5,301 bases of DNA from DATBMY01 sp036554605 (GCA_036554605.1 DATBMY010000131.1:1-5301); one strand, 5' to 3'. Positions 1-5,301 are shown, counted from the first letter of the stretch. The notes: generated by a model from the letters alone, not told the origin. Translations and numbers: made by a program.

Positions 1-29
1 GCCCGGCCCACCTCTCCCGTCAGCGGGCC
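1..29. repeat. GC-rich inverted element cut by the window edge, possibly REP-like
   Basis: CCCG at 16-19 and CGGG at 24-27 form a perfect 4-bp dyad around TCAG. GCCCG at 1-5 could alternatively pair with CGGGC at 24-28. Read on the other strand, the block resembles the 'CCCGCTGACGGGAGAGG' type of intergenic palindromic repeat found in many GC-rich genomes. That likeness is from memory, and the element is incomplete at the window edge. With no T-run it is not a clear intrinsic terminator on either strand. Confidence 0.22.
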
Positions 30-277
30 GCGCGATGTATATCATAGGTGGGTAGGTGGTTCAATATGGCAGGAGCGATGTAACCGTTTCATAAAAGGGC
101 GAAGGTAACCCGCCCGCCTTTTGCCATTCCGCAAGGCTTTATCCAAAATCTGCCAGCTTTCTCGAACACTGCTCCGGTGGCCGGATAAGCGACCACAGGG
201 TTATCGTCACGGGCGCTTTCACACTTTCCGAAGGATTTCTCTCCCGGCAGTTCGTATATGTATTTTAAAGTTACTCT
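1..277. other. Upstream non-coding region before the regulator gene
   Basis: I see no convincing gene here. Frame 1 is open from the edge to a TAA at 106-108, but the roughly 35 residues resemble nothing I know. A TTG-started 60-residue frame at 121-303 has an unlikely composition and overlaps the regulator start. Small structures are present: a GC-rich inverted element at 1-29, a direct repeat of AGGTGG at 46-51 and 54-59, and GGATAA-like words at 139-144 (as TTATCC), 183-188 and 201-205 (as TTATC). No good sigma70 promoter stands out. TATTTT at 261-266 could be a -10 but lacks a well-spaced -35. The region presumably holds the promoter and 5' leader of the regulator gene. Confidence 0.6.
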
Positions 278-2932
278 ATGTCAGCGCCAATTATAGCTAC
301 TAAACTTTACATCCCCCCGCCGCGGCCTGATATTGTCTTTCGCCCACGCCTGGTCGAGCGTATAAACGAGGGTCTGCACCGCAAGCTGACCCTCATATCC
401 GCCCCCGCCGGGTTCGGTAAGACCACGCTGGTCAGCGAATGGGTCGCCGGTTGCGAGCGACCCTCAGCCTGGCTGTCACTGGACGAAGGGGATAACGATC
501 CCGCGCGCTTTCTAGCTTACCTCGTCGCTGCTTTGCGGACGGTCGCGGAGAATATTGGAAAAGGTGTTTTGGGGATGCTCCAATCCCCTCAACCTCCTCC
601 GGCCGAATCGATTTTGACGGCCCTGCTCAATGAAATCAGCGCCCTTCCCGGCGATTTCGTCCTCATACTTGACGACTACCACGTTATTGACGCCAAACCG
701 GTTGAAGATATACTCGCCTTTCTGGTCGAGCACCTGCCGCCGCGGTTGCGCCTGGTCATTGCCACCCGCGAGGATCCGCAGCTGCCCCTTGCCAGGCTAC
801 GCGCCCGGGGCCAACTGACCGAACTGCGCGTGACCGATTTGCGGTTTACAGCCTCCGAAGCGGCCGAATTTCTAAACCACAAAATGGGCCTCAAGCTCTC
901 GGCCGAAGATGTCACCGCACTGGAAGTCCGCACCGAAGGCTGGATTGCCGGCTTGCAATTAGCCGCGATTTCATTACAGGGGCAAAAAGACGTTACCGGT
1001 TTTATCAAATCTTTCACCGGCAGCCACCATTTCGTGCTGGACTATCTGGTTGAAGAAGTCCTTCAGCAGCAGTCCGAAAGCGTCCAGGCTTTCTTGCTGC
1101 GCACATCTATCCTCGACCGCATGTGCGGCCCGCTTTGCGACGCCGTTCTGCTTGATCCATCCGGCTCCGGGCAGCAAACCCTGGCATATCTTGAACACGC
1201 TAACCTGTTCATCGTCCCCCTCGATAACGAGCGGCGCTGGTACCGCTATCACCATCTCTTTGCCGATTTGCTGCGGCAGCGTCTGCATCATACCACTGCC
1301 TCATTTAAAGCGGACGAGATGATGGGCGTGGCCGAATTACACAAACGTGCCAGCGCATGGTATGAAGAGAATGGCCTCGAACTTGAGGCGTTTCACCATG
1401 CTACTGCCGCAAATGATATCGAGCGCGCCGAACGCCTGATTGAAGGAAAGGGGATGCCCCTGCACTTTCGGGGCGCGGTGGTCCCTGTGCTGAGCTGGCT
1501 GAAATCGCTGCCAACGTCGGTACTCGACGACAATCCCTCGTTGTGGACATCTTATGCCTCGGTCTTGCTGGTCACGGGTCAGGTGACCAGGGTAGAACCC
1601 GCGCTTCGCTCAGCTGAAACAGCCTTGCAAAAGATGGAGCCGGATGACAAATCCAGAGACTTGATAGGGCGTATTGCCGCCATACGAGCTACGACGGCTA
1701 CCACGCTCAATCAGGTGGAAACCATCATCGAGCAGTCGCGCCGCGCACTCAAGCACCTGCATCCAAACAACCTGGCTTTTCGCACCTCCACTATATGGAA
1801 ACTGGGATATGCCTATCACCTTCAGGGAGACCGTGCCGCCGCAAGCCAGGCATACAGGGAAGTCGTATCTATCGGCCAGGCGTCCGGGAATATGATCTTC
1901 ACCCTTCTGGCTATAACCGGTCTGGGCATCTTACAGGAAGCAGAAAACCAGCTTTATCTGGCAGCCCAGACTTACCGGCGTGTCCTGCAAATGTTTGGTG
2001 ATCACCCGTTGCCGTTTGCCAGCGAAGCCTATCTTGGCCTGGCACGCTTGCACTACGAATGGAATGACCTCGATAGCGCCCAGCACCGCGCGCAACAGAG
2101 CGTCGAACTGGCGCGGCTGATAGAATACACCGACCGGGTCGTTGCCTGTGAAGTCTTTCTCGCCCGCCTGAAACTTGCCCGGGGAGATGCCGCGGGCGCG
2201 GCCGCTATGTTAGCTAAGGCCGGTCAGTCCGCGCGCCGGAATAACTTCGAATATCGAATGCCCGAGCTTGTTGCCGCACAGGTGCTTGCTTTGATTCACC
2301 AGGGTAATCTGACGGCAGCCGCCGAGCTTGCGCAAGCGCACGAACTCCCGATCAGCCAGGCGCGGGTTAATCTGAGCCTGGGAGACGCGGCCGCGGCCCT
2401 GGCGGCGCTGGAGCCGCCGCGCCGACAGGCGGAGTCAAAGGGCTGGGAGGATGAGCGGCTCAAGGTGATGGTCCTGCAGGCGGTCGCTCTCCATGCGCAT
2501 GGCGAAACGAAGAAGGCGGTCGAACTGCTGGGTGAAGCGCTCGCGCTCGCGGAACCGGGCGGCTTTATACGTCTCTTTATTGATGAAGGCATCCCGATGG
2601 CTCATCTATTGTCCGAAGCGATTGCTCATGGGATTATGCCGGACTATGCTAGAAAGCTGCTGGCGGTATTTGAAACAGAGAAGCGCAAGAGCAACGATAA
2701 ATCTACTCTGCCCCCTGTTCCACCCGTTCAGCCTCTTATCGAGCCGTTGACCCAACGTGAGATAGAAGTACTACAACTCATCGCCCAGGGCCTCTCGAAT
2801 CGAGAGATTGGCGAGCGGCTTTTCGTTGCGTTGTCAACCGTTAAAGGGCACAACCAGAATATCTTTGACAAATTACAGGTCAAAAGACGCACCGAAGCTG
2901 TAGCCCGCGCCCGCCAGATGGGTCTGTTATAG
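278..2932 (+). CDS. MalT-type LuxR-family ATP-dependent transcriptional regulator (STAND NTPase)
   Basis: Cytoplasmic signal-transduction ATPase of the MalT class, expected to bind ATP and an unknown inducer, oligomerise and activate transcription. Of its 884 residues (E. coli MalT has 901), an N-terminal segment (about 5-30) leads to a Walker A, APAGFGKTT, at 42-50. The family-typical WLSLDEGDNDPARF lies at about 65-78, a Walker B-like LILDDYH at 129-135, and the IATREDPQLPLARLRARG segment at about 161-178. TEGWIAGLQLAA (219-230) and RYHHLFADLLRQRL (323-336) mark the rest of the NTPase/winged-helix region. Residues about 350-770 are helical, TPR-like repeats, the probable sensor. A linker with several prolines (about 803-822) precedes a LuxR HTH (about 823-880; recognition helix near STVKGHNQNIFDKL, 853-866). 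No signal peptide or membrane segment is visible. The ATG fits the usual family N-terminus although its Shine-Dalgarno is very weak (TAAAG). The inducer cannot be inferred, so I do not call it malT. Confidence 0.96.
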   Translation: MSAPIIATKLYIPPPRPDIVFRPRLVERINEGLHRKLTLISAPAGFGKTTLVSEWVAGCERPSAWLSLDEGDNDPARFLAYLVAALRTVAENIGKGVLGMLQSPQPPPAESILTALLNEISALPGDFVLILDDYHVIDAKPVEDILAFLVEHLPPRLRLVIATREDPQLPLARLRARGQLTELRVTDLRFTASEAAEFLNHKMGLKLSAEDVTALEVRTEGWIAGLQLAAISLQGQKDVTGFIKSFTGSHHFVLDYLVEEVLQQQSESVQAFLLRTSILDRMCGPLCDAVLLDPSGSGQQTLAYLEHANLFIVPLDNERRWYRYHHLFADLLRQRLHHTTASFKADEMMGVAELHKRASAWYEENGLELEAFHHATAANDIERAERLIEGKGMPLHFRGAVVPVLSWLKSLPTSVLDDNPSLWTSYASVLLVTGQVTRVEPALRSAETALQKMEPDDKSRDLIGRIAAIRATTATTLNQVETIIEQSRRALKHLHPNNLAFRTSTIWKLGYAYHLQGDRAAASQAYREVVSIGQASGNMIFTLLAITGLGILQEAENQLYLAAQTYRRVLQMFGDHPLPFASEAYLGLARLHYEWNDLDSAQHRAQQSVELARLIEYTDRVVACEVFLARLKLARGDAAGAAAMLAKAGQSARRNNFEYRMPELVAAQVLALIHQGNLTAAAELAQAHELPISQARVNLSLGDAAAALAALEPPRRQAESKGWEDERLKVMVLQAVALHAHGETKKAVELLGEALALAEPGGFIRLFIDEGIPMAHLLSEAIAHGIMPDYARKLLAVFETEKRKSNDKSTLPPVPPVQPLIEPLTQREIEVLQLIAQGLSNREIGERLFVALSTVKGHNQNIFDKLQVKRRTEAVARARQMGLL

Positions 2933-2942
2933 CCAGACCTCA

Positions 2943-2956
2943 AGAATATCTATTCT
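2943..2956. promoter_or_regulatory. Perfect 6-bp dyad AGAATA-TC-TATTCT
   Basis: AGAATA (2943-2948) and TATTCT (2951-2956) are exact reverse complements around a TC centre, starting 11 bases after the regulator stop codon. A two-base loop and AT-rich arms make an RNA terminator unlikely. A protein-binding operator is more plausible. The core arms GAATA/TATTC recur at 3344-3353 on the other side of the small gene. Chance occurrence is possible in AT-rich DNA. Confidence 0.35.
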
Positions 2957-2966
2957 CCCGGTAACT

Positions 2967-2992
2967 CCAAAACAATACCCCAAAACAATACT
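2967..2992 (+). repeat. Tandem 13-bp duplication (CCAAAACAATAC core)
   Basis: CCAAAACAATACC at 2967-2979 is followed directly by CCAAAACAATACT at 2980-2992, a 12 of 13 match in head-to-tail register. It lies in the spacer between the regulator and the small gene. It could be a pair of direct-repeat binding sites about 1.2 helical turns apart, or simply a slippage duplication. Confidence 0.6.
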
Positions 2993-2999
2993 TTAGTAT
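2988..2999. promoter_or_regulatory. Perfect 5-bp dyad ATACT-TT-AGTAT
   Basis: ATACT (2988-2992) and AGTAT (2995-2999) are exact reverse complements around TT. The left arm is the end of the second copy of the 13-bp tandem repeat, so the two structures interlock. The two-base centre matches the dyad at 2943-2956. An operator is possible but unproven. Confidence 0.28.
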
Positions 3000-3074
3000 C
3001 TATGCGTCAACACCCAATTCAAGTTATGTTGCCGGTGCATTAAGCAAGCGGCGCGGGTTATTGTGACCGGCCGC

Positions 3075-3080
3075 AAAAGG
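3075..3080 (+). promoter_or_regulatory. Shine-Dalgarno that selects ATG 3090 for the small gene
   Basis: AAAAGG ends nine bases before the ATG at 3090. The alternative upstream GTG at 3063 has no purine-rich site before it. It would add nine basic residues (TGRKRRK type) to the N-terminus. The ATG is preferred. Confidence 0.5.
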
Positions 3081-3089
3081 CGCAAGGTA

Positions 3090-3329
3090 ATGTCGGATAT
3101 ACTTGATCCAATAACTGATCCAGGCCGGCCGGTGGTCTATCAAATAAGGGTCAGGGGTCACCTGGGTTCCCAATGGACGGACTGGTTTGGGGGCCTGACC
3201 GTCACGCTTGAAGAGAACGGCGAGACCCTCATAACTGGCCCGGTTGTCGATCAGGCCGCGTTGCATGGGTTGTTAAGAAAAGTGCGCGATTTAGGAATAC
3301 CACTGGTCTCGGTCGTCAGTGTAGTTTGA
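3090..3329 (+). CDS. Small conserved-type protein of the 'DQAALHGLL' kind, paired with the MalT-like regulator
   Basis: A 79-residue soluble protein with no signal peptide, membrane segment or known catalytic motif. After a variable N-terminus (1-15) the visible pattern is a strand with YQIRVRGHL (17-25) and a tryptophan/glycine turn SQWTDWFGGL (27-36). Two likely strands follow (TVTLEE 37-42, ETLITGP 45-51), then a helix DQAALHGLLRKVRDLG (54-69) and a final strand PLVSVVSV (71-78), suggesting a beta-beta-beta-alpha-beta fold. I recall many unnamed proteins of about 70-80 residues with this IRVxGHL...W..WF.GLT...DQAALHGLL..VRDLG pattern, often beside MalT-like LuxR regulators. That is memory, not a search. 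Here it lies 157 bases behind the regulator on the same strand and 49 bases before the propeller gene. No function is assigned. A regulator partner or a regulated target is inference. If the upstream GTG at 3063 is used the protein has 88 residues. Confidence 0.85.
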   Translation: MSDILDPITDPGRPVVYQIRVRGHLGSQWTDWFGGLTVTLEENGETLITGPVVDQAALHGLLRKVRDLGIPLVSVVSVV

Positions 3330-3352
3330 TGAAAGATGTATAAGAATATATT
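3326..3352 (+). promoter_or_regulatory. Candidate sigma70-like promoter for the propeller gene
   Basis: TTGATG (3326-3331) is a 4 of 6 match to a -35, and TATATT (3347-3352) is a 5 of 6 match to a -10. The 15-base spacing is shorter than optimal. The -35 overlaps the stop codon of the small gene. A start near 3359 would leave a short leader containing the Shine-Dalgarno at 3366. Co-transcription from upstream is equally possible. Confidence 0.28.
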
Positions 3353-3353
3353 C
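3344..3353. promoter_or_regulatory. Perfect 10-bp palindrome GAATATATTC
   Basis: A self-complementary decamer lying on the candidate -10 of the propeller gene. Its arms GAATA/TATTC are the same as those of the dyad at 2943-2956, which has a two-base centre instead of none. The different centre spacing weakens the case that one protein binds both. The position over a -10 is what a repressor site would look like. Confidence 0.3.
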
Positions 3354-3365
3354 GCGAGTCGGTCT

Positions 3366-3373
3366 AAAGGAGG
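3366..3373 (+). promoter_or_regulatory. Strong Shine-Dalgarno AAAGGAGG fixing a GTG start
   Basis: AAAGGAGG ends five bases before GTG 3379. The first in-frame ATG downstream is codon 66, which would remove the signal peptide and the N-terminal DWPQWRGP motif, so GTG is the start. Confidence 0.88.
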
Positions 3374-3378
3374 AAACA

Positions 3379-4674
3379 GTGAAGTCGCTATTACTATCTA
3401 CATTAGCATCGCTTTGTTTGTGCTTCTGCGTGGTATCGGCCGCGAGGTCGGCCGGCGTGGCCGGCTCGACTTCCGACTGGCCTCAGTGGCGAGGCCCCCA
3501 GCGTAACGGGGTATCGCACGAAAGCGGCCTCCTTAAACAGTGGCCGGCCGGCGGGCCGAAATTGCTCTGGCAGATGAACGACATAGGAGACGGCTATTCA
3601 ACGCCGGTGGTCGTCGGAAATCGCATCTACCTGATGAGCAACCGCGGCATGGAGAACGAGTTTGTTCAGGCTCTCTCAACTCAGGATGGAAGACCCGTAT
3701 GGACAACGCGCGTCGGCAACGTAGGTAACCCCCAGGACTTTCTTTACGCGAAGGCCCGGTCCACTCCAACCGTCGACGGAGATTTTATCTACGCGCTGGG
3801 CTCGGACGGGGACCTCGCTTGCCTGGAAGCCAGGAGCGGCAAGATTCGATGGCAGAAGAGCATCCGTAAAGAGTTCGGCGGCCAGCCGGGCGTATGGGCC
3901 TACGCAGAGTCTCCGCTGGTTGATGGCGACGTGGTTGTCGTGACCCCCGGCGGCGCGCAGGCAACGATGGTGGCGCTTAATAAAAAGACTGGCGCGGTCA
4001 TATGGAAATCGGCGGTGCCGGGAGGCGACCCGGCGGCATATGCATCCGCGATAGTCGTTGAAGGCGGCGGGCGTAAACAATATGTGCAATTCTTGAGCAA
4101 GGGTATAGTCGGAGTTGATGCGAAGACGGGGAAGTTCCTCTGGCGCTACAAAGAGCCGGTCAAGGGCATGGCGCAAATGGTGACCCCGGTCGCGCGTGAC
4201 GCATATGTTTACGGCGGAGCCCATTCGGTCGGAGGCGGGCTCGTCCGTTTAAAACCGGAGGGCGGCGGAGTCGCCGCCGAGCAGGTCTATTTCGAGCGCG
4301 GCCTTCCAAACAGCATCGGCGGGTCGGTGCTGGTTGGTGACTATCTATACGGCACGGCCGCCGAGGGGTTGGTCGCGGTGGAGTTCGCCACGGGCAAGGT
4401 GAAATGGCGGGCCGAGAGCATCGGCAGGGGGTCGGTAGCCTACGCCGATGGTCATTTATATATTCACGGCGAGAATGGCGATGTCGCGCTGGTGGAGGCG
4501 ACCCCTGAAGGCTATCGCGAAAAGGGGCGATTCACTCCGCCGGCTCAACCGGGGCGCAGACGCCTGGGGCCGTATCCGGAGAAGGCGTGGACGTATCCGG
4601 CGATTGCTAACGGCAGGCTTTACATTCGCGACATCGGGACTTTGTGGGCCTACGACATCAAGGCAAGCCAATAG
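3379..4674 (+). CDS. Exported PQQ-like beta-propeller repeat protein
   Basis: A 431-residue protein predicted to be exported, with an N-terminal signal sequence: MKS, a hydrophobic stretch to about residue 21, and a likely cleavage after VSA (19-21) or RSA (23-25). Cys13, Cys15 and Cys17 lie inside the hydrophobic stretch and do not form a good lipobox. The mature part opens with DWPQWRGPQRNGVS (33-46), typical of a large family of periplasmic or extracellular quinoprotein-like propellers. Blade repeats show the pattern 'P-V-x-x-G-x-x-Y ... D-x-x-T/S-G-K-x-x-W'. Docking tryptophans are seen at 64, 108, 158, 209, 255 and 343, with weaker blades near 265-310 and 351-428. It is shorter than true PQQ alcohol dehydrogenases (about 600 residues) and I see no cytochrome CxxCH motif, so enzymatic activity is doubtful. 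A scaffold or binding role is more likely. BamB is a similar-sized propeller but lacks the DWPQWRGP start. The gene follows the small gene by 49 bases. Confidence 0.93.
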   Translation: MKSLLLSTLASLCLCFCVVSAARSAGVAGSTSDWPQWRGPQRNGVSHESGLLKQWPAGGPKLLWQMNDIGDGYSTPVVVGNRIYLMSNRGMENEFVQALSTQDGRPVWTTRVGNVGNPQDFLYAKARSTPTVDGDFIYALGSDGDLACLEARSGKIRWQKSIRKEFGGQPGVWAYAESPLVDGDVVVVTPGGAQATMVALNKKTGAVIWKSAVPGGDPAAYASAIVVEGGGRKQYVQFLSKGIVGVDAKTGKFLWRYKEPVKGMAQMVTPVARDAYVYGGAHSVGGGLVRLKPEGGGVAAEQVYFERGLPNSIGGSVLVGDYLYGTAAEGLVAVEFATGKVKWRAESIGRGSVAYADGHLYIHGENGDVALVEATPEGYREKGRFTPPAQPGRRRLGPYPEKAWTYPAIANGRLYIRDIGTLWAYDIKASQ

Positions 4675-4788
4675 GCGCTCTTGCCGGTTGGGATCGAGCC
4701 TCGCGGCCGGAACTGTTCGGATGACGCGGCACCCGGCAGTTGAGATTCTGCGGGGAGCGCGGGCGCGAGCTCCACGAACAAGTATCGT

Positions 4789-4828
4789 GAGAGATGGGGC
4801 GTGAGTCGATCGCGCCTCTCCGTCTTTT
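4789..4828 (+). terminator. Candidate intrinsic terminator after the propeller gene
   Basis: GAGAG (4789-4793) pairs with CTCTC (4816-4820). Inside it GCGTGA (4799-4804) pairs with TCGCGC (4810-4815) with one G-T wobble around a GTCGA loop. A five-base bulge lies on the 5' side. The hairpin is followed by CG and TCTTTT (4823-4828). The short T-run and the bulge make it only a moderate candidate, but its position, about 115 bases after the stop codon and before the next promoter, is sensible. Confidence 0.35.
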
Positions 4829-4881
4829 GCCTCTCCTTGCAGCGTCAATAGCCCGACTCTTACCTTAAACCCCTTACTCGA

Positions 4882-4911
4882 TTGTAGAAACATTCGGCAC
4901 TGATGTATTAT
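4882..4911 (+). promoter_or_regulatory. Candidate sigma70-like promoter for the beta-helix gene
   Basis: TTGTAG (4882-4887) and TATTAT (4906-4911) are separated by 18 bases. The -10 matches TATAAT at 5 of 6 positions and the -35 matches TTGACA at 4 of 6. Transcription would start near 4918, only a few bases before the Shine-Dalgarno. Confidence 0.4.
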
Positions 4912-4917
4912 CAGCGC
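4897..4917. promoter_or_regulatory. Dyad GCaCTGAT-GTATT-ATCAGcGC over the candidate -10
   Basis: CTGAT (4900-4904) and ATCAG (4910-4914) are exact reverse complements around GTATT. The pairing continues with GC (4897-4898) and GC (4916-4917) after one A-C mismatch. The dyad straddles the candidate -10 element of the beta-helix gene, as expected for a repressor operator. It could instead be a small hairpin just before the Shine-Dalgarno. Confidence 0.38.
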
Positions 4918-4922
4918 GGTTT

Positions 4923-4930
4923 TAAGGAGG
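4923..4930 (+). promoter_or_regulatory. Strong Shine-Dalgarno TAAGGAGG for the beta-helix gene
   Basis: TAAGGAGG, fully complementary to the usual 16S rRNA 3' end, ends five bases before ATG 4936. The spacing is the same as for the propeller gene, which supports this start for a gene seen only in part. Confidence 0.85.
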
Positions 4931-4935
4931 GGCAG

Positions 4936-5301
4936 ATGACAATCTCGCGGATCATCTGTGTCATAGGCAGATGCCTTATTCTTTCATGTTCCATGGCGAC
5001 TGCCGCTCAAGCAACAGACTATTTTGTTAGTCCAAAAGGGAATGACTCCAAATCGGGGACTTCAACGAGCCAGGCCTGGAGGACAATCAATAAGGTGAAC
5101 AGTAAGCAGTTCTCCCCCGGAGACCGTATATACTTTCAAGGCGGCCAGACATTCAACGGGAATCTCTACTTTAACTCATCGGACAGAGGCAGTCTCACTA
5201 ATCCTATCGTTATTAGTTCCTATGGGACTGGGCGCGCTGTGATATATGCAGGCGCCGGTACCGGATTCTACGCCTATAATGTCGCAGGATACCGCGTACA
5301 G
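4936..5301 (+). CDS. Secreted right-handed parallel beta-helix (pectate-lyase-like) protein, N-terminal part
   Basis: An open frame of 122 codons that continues past the window edge. Residues 1-26 form a signal peptide: basic Arg5, a hydrophobic stretch to about residue 20 and an AQA cleavage site at 24-26. Cys18 after ILS is a poor lipobox. The mature protein begins TDYFVSPKGNDSKSGTS (27-43), followed by AWRTINKVN (47-55) and FSPGDRIYFQGGQTF (59-73). It continues with SLTNPIVISSYGTG (85-98) and the start of the repeats. This order, 'YFVSPxGNDSxxGTS...W.TI.KVN...PGD.I.F..G.TF.G...NPI.I.SYGTG', is the usual N-terminal cap of right-handed parallel beta-helix proteins related to pectate lyases and DUF1565-like proteins. 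Many of these bind or cleave extracellular polysaccharides. Catalytic residues would lie beyond the window, so substrate and activity cannot be judged. It has its own candidate promoter, so it is probably not in one operon with the propeller gene. Confidence 0.9.
   Translation, partial: MTISRIICVIGRCLILSCSMATAAQATDYFVSPKGNDSKSGTSTSQAWRTINKVNSKQFSPGDRIYFQGGQTFNGNLYFNSSDRGSLTNPIVISSYGTGRAVIYAGAGTGFYAYNVAGYRVQ

Larger units (their letters stand above)
4675..4935. other. Spacer between propeller and beta-helix genes
   Basis: No gene is supported. A minus-strand frame covering 4456-4893 runs deep into the propeller gene and has an arginine/alanine-rich composition typical of a shadow frame. The first half is GC-rich and includes an imperfect hairpin at 4754-4773 (GGAGC/GCTCC arms) without a T-run. 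A candidate terminator lies at 4789-4828, and the last 60 bases are AT-richer with a candidate promoter and dyad. Confidence 0.6.

Noticed and set aside
121..303. TTG-started 60-residue frame upstream of the regulator
   Set aside because: It has a weak start with no Shine-Dalgarno, overlaps the well-supported regulator start, and is unlike any protein pattern I know.
278..2932. Reading the STAND regulator as an antiphage (Avs-like) defence protein
   Set aside because: STAND NTPases do include antiphage proteins, but this one ends in a LuxR DNA-binding domain and has the MalT-type motifs throughout, with no nuclease, protease or membrane effector domain.
3063..3089. GTG 3063 as the start of the small gene
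   Set aside because: No ribosome binding site precedes it. It adds only nine residues with a basic run, while ATG 3090 has AAAAGG at nine-base spacing and the family-like core begins well after it.
3123..3131. Repeated GGCCGG-type palindromes (also near 3450 and 3541)
   Set aside because: They lie inside coding sequence as Gly/Arg/Pro/Ala codons and are explained by GC-rich codon use.
3024..3266. Minus-strand frame opposite the small gene
   Set aside because: The + strand frame has a clear fold pattern and ribosome site, and the antisense frame shows neither.
3676..4224. 182-residue minus-strand frame inside the propeller gene
   Set aside because: It is fully antisense to a well-supported gene with clear blade repeats and is a composition-driven shadow frame.
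4754..4773. GC-rich hairpin (GGAGC/GCTCC) as a terminator
   Set aside because: The stem has a mismatch and no T-run follows. The hairpin at 4789-4828 is the better candidate.
4456..4893. 145-residue minus-strand frame across the propeller end and spacer
   Set aside because: Half of it is antisense to the propeller gene. It is rich in Arg and Ala with no recognisable domain and no convincing ribosome site.

Overview
The window reads as ordinary chromosomal DNA from a moderately GC-rich, free-living bacterium that exports proteins. All supported genes lie on the + strand. The large regulator closely resembles the MalT-type LuxR proteins that are abundant in Chloroflexota and also occur in Acidobacteriota and other soil or water phyla. 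The PQQ-like propeller, with its N-terminal DWPQWRGP signature, is of a kind I associate mainly with Acidobacteriota, Planctomycetota and Verrucomicrobiota. I therefore favour an acidobacterial or similar environmental genome, but phylum assignment from memory is weak. No transposase, phage gene, CRISPR array, tRNA or rRNA is visible.

Layout: 1-277 is non-coding upstream DNA with a GC-rich inverted element at the very edge and several short repeats. 278-2932 encodes an 884-residue STAND-class ATP-dependent regulator (NTPase, helical/TPR sensor, LuxR HTH). 2933-3089 is an AT-rich spacer with two compact dyads and a 13-bp tandem duplication. 3090-3329 encodes a 79-residue conserved-looking protein without a named function. 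3379-4674 encodes an exported PQQ-like beta-propeller protein that starts at GTG behind a perfect Shine-Dalgarno sequence. 4675-4935 is a spacer with a candidate terminator, a candidate promoter and a dyad. 4936-5301 is the start of a secreted right-handed parallel beta-helix (pectate-lyase-like) protein that runs off the window.

How they may work together: the regulator followed by the small DQAALHGLL-type protein is the most interesting unit. From memory, short proteins of this type recur beside MalT-like regulators, which suggests a functional pair such as co-regulator, sensor partner or target. Nothing in the sequence proves this. Short dyads sharing the arms GAATA/TATTC flank the small gene and could be the binding sites of a regulator. 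The propeller gene follows the small gene after 49 bases and may be co-transcribed with it or have its own promoter. The beta-helix gene looks like an independent unit.
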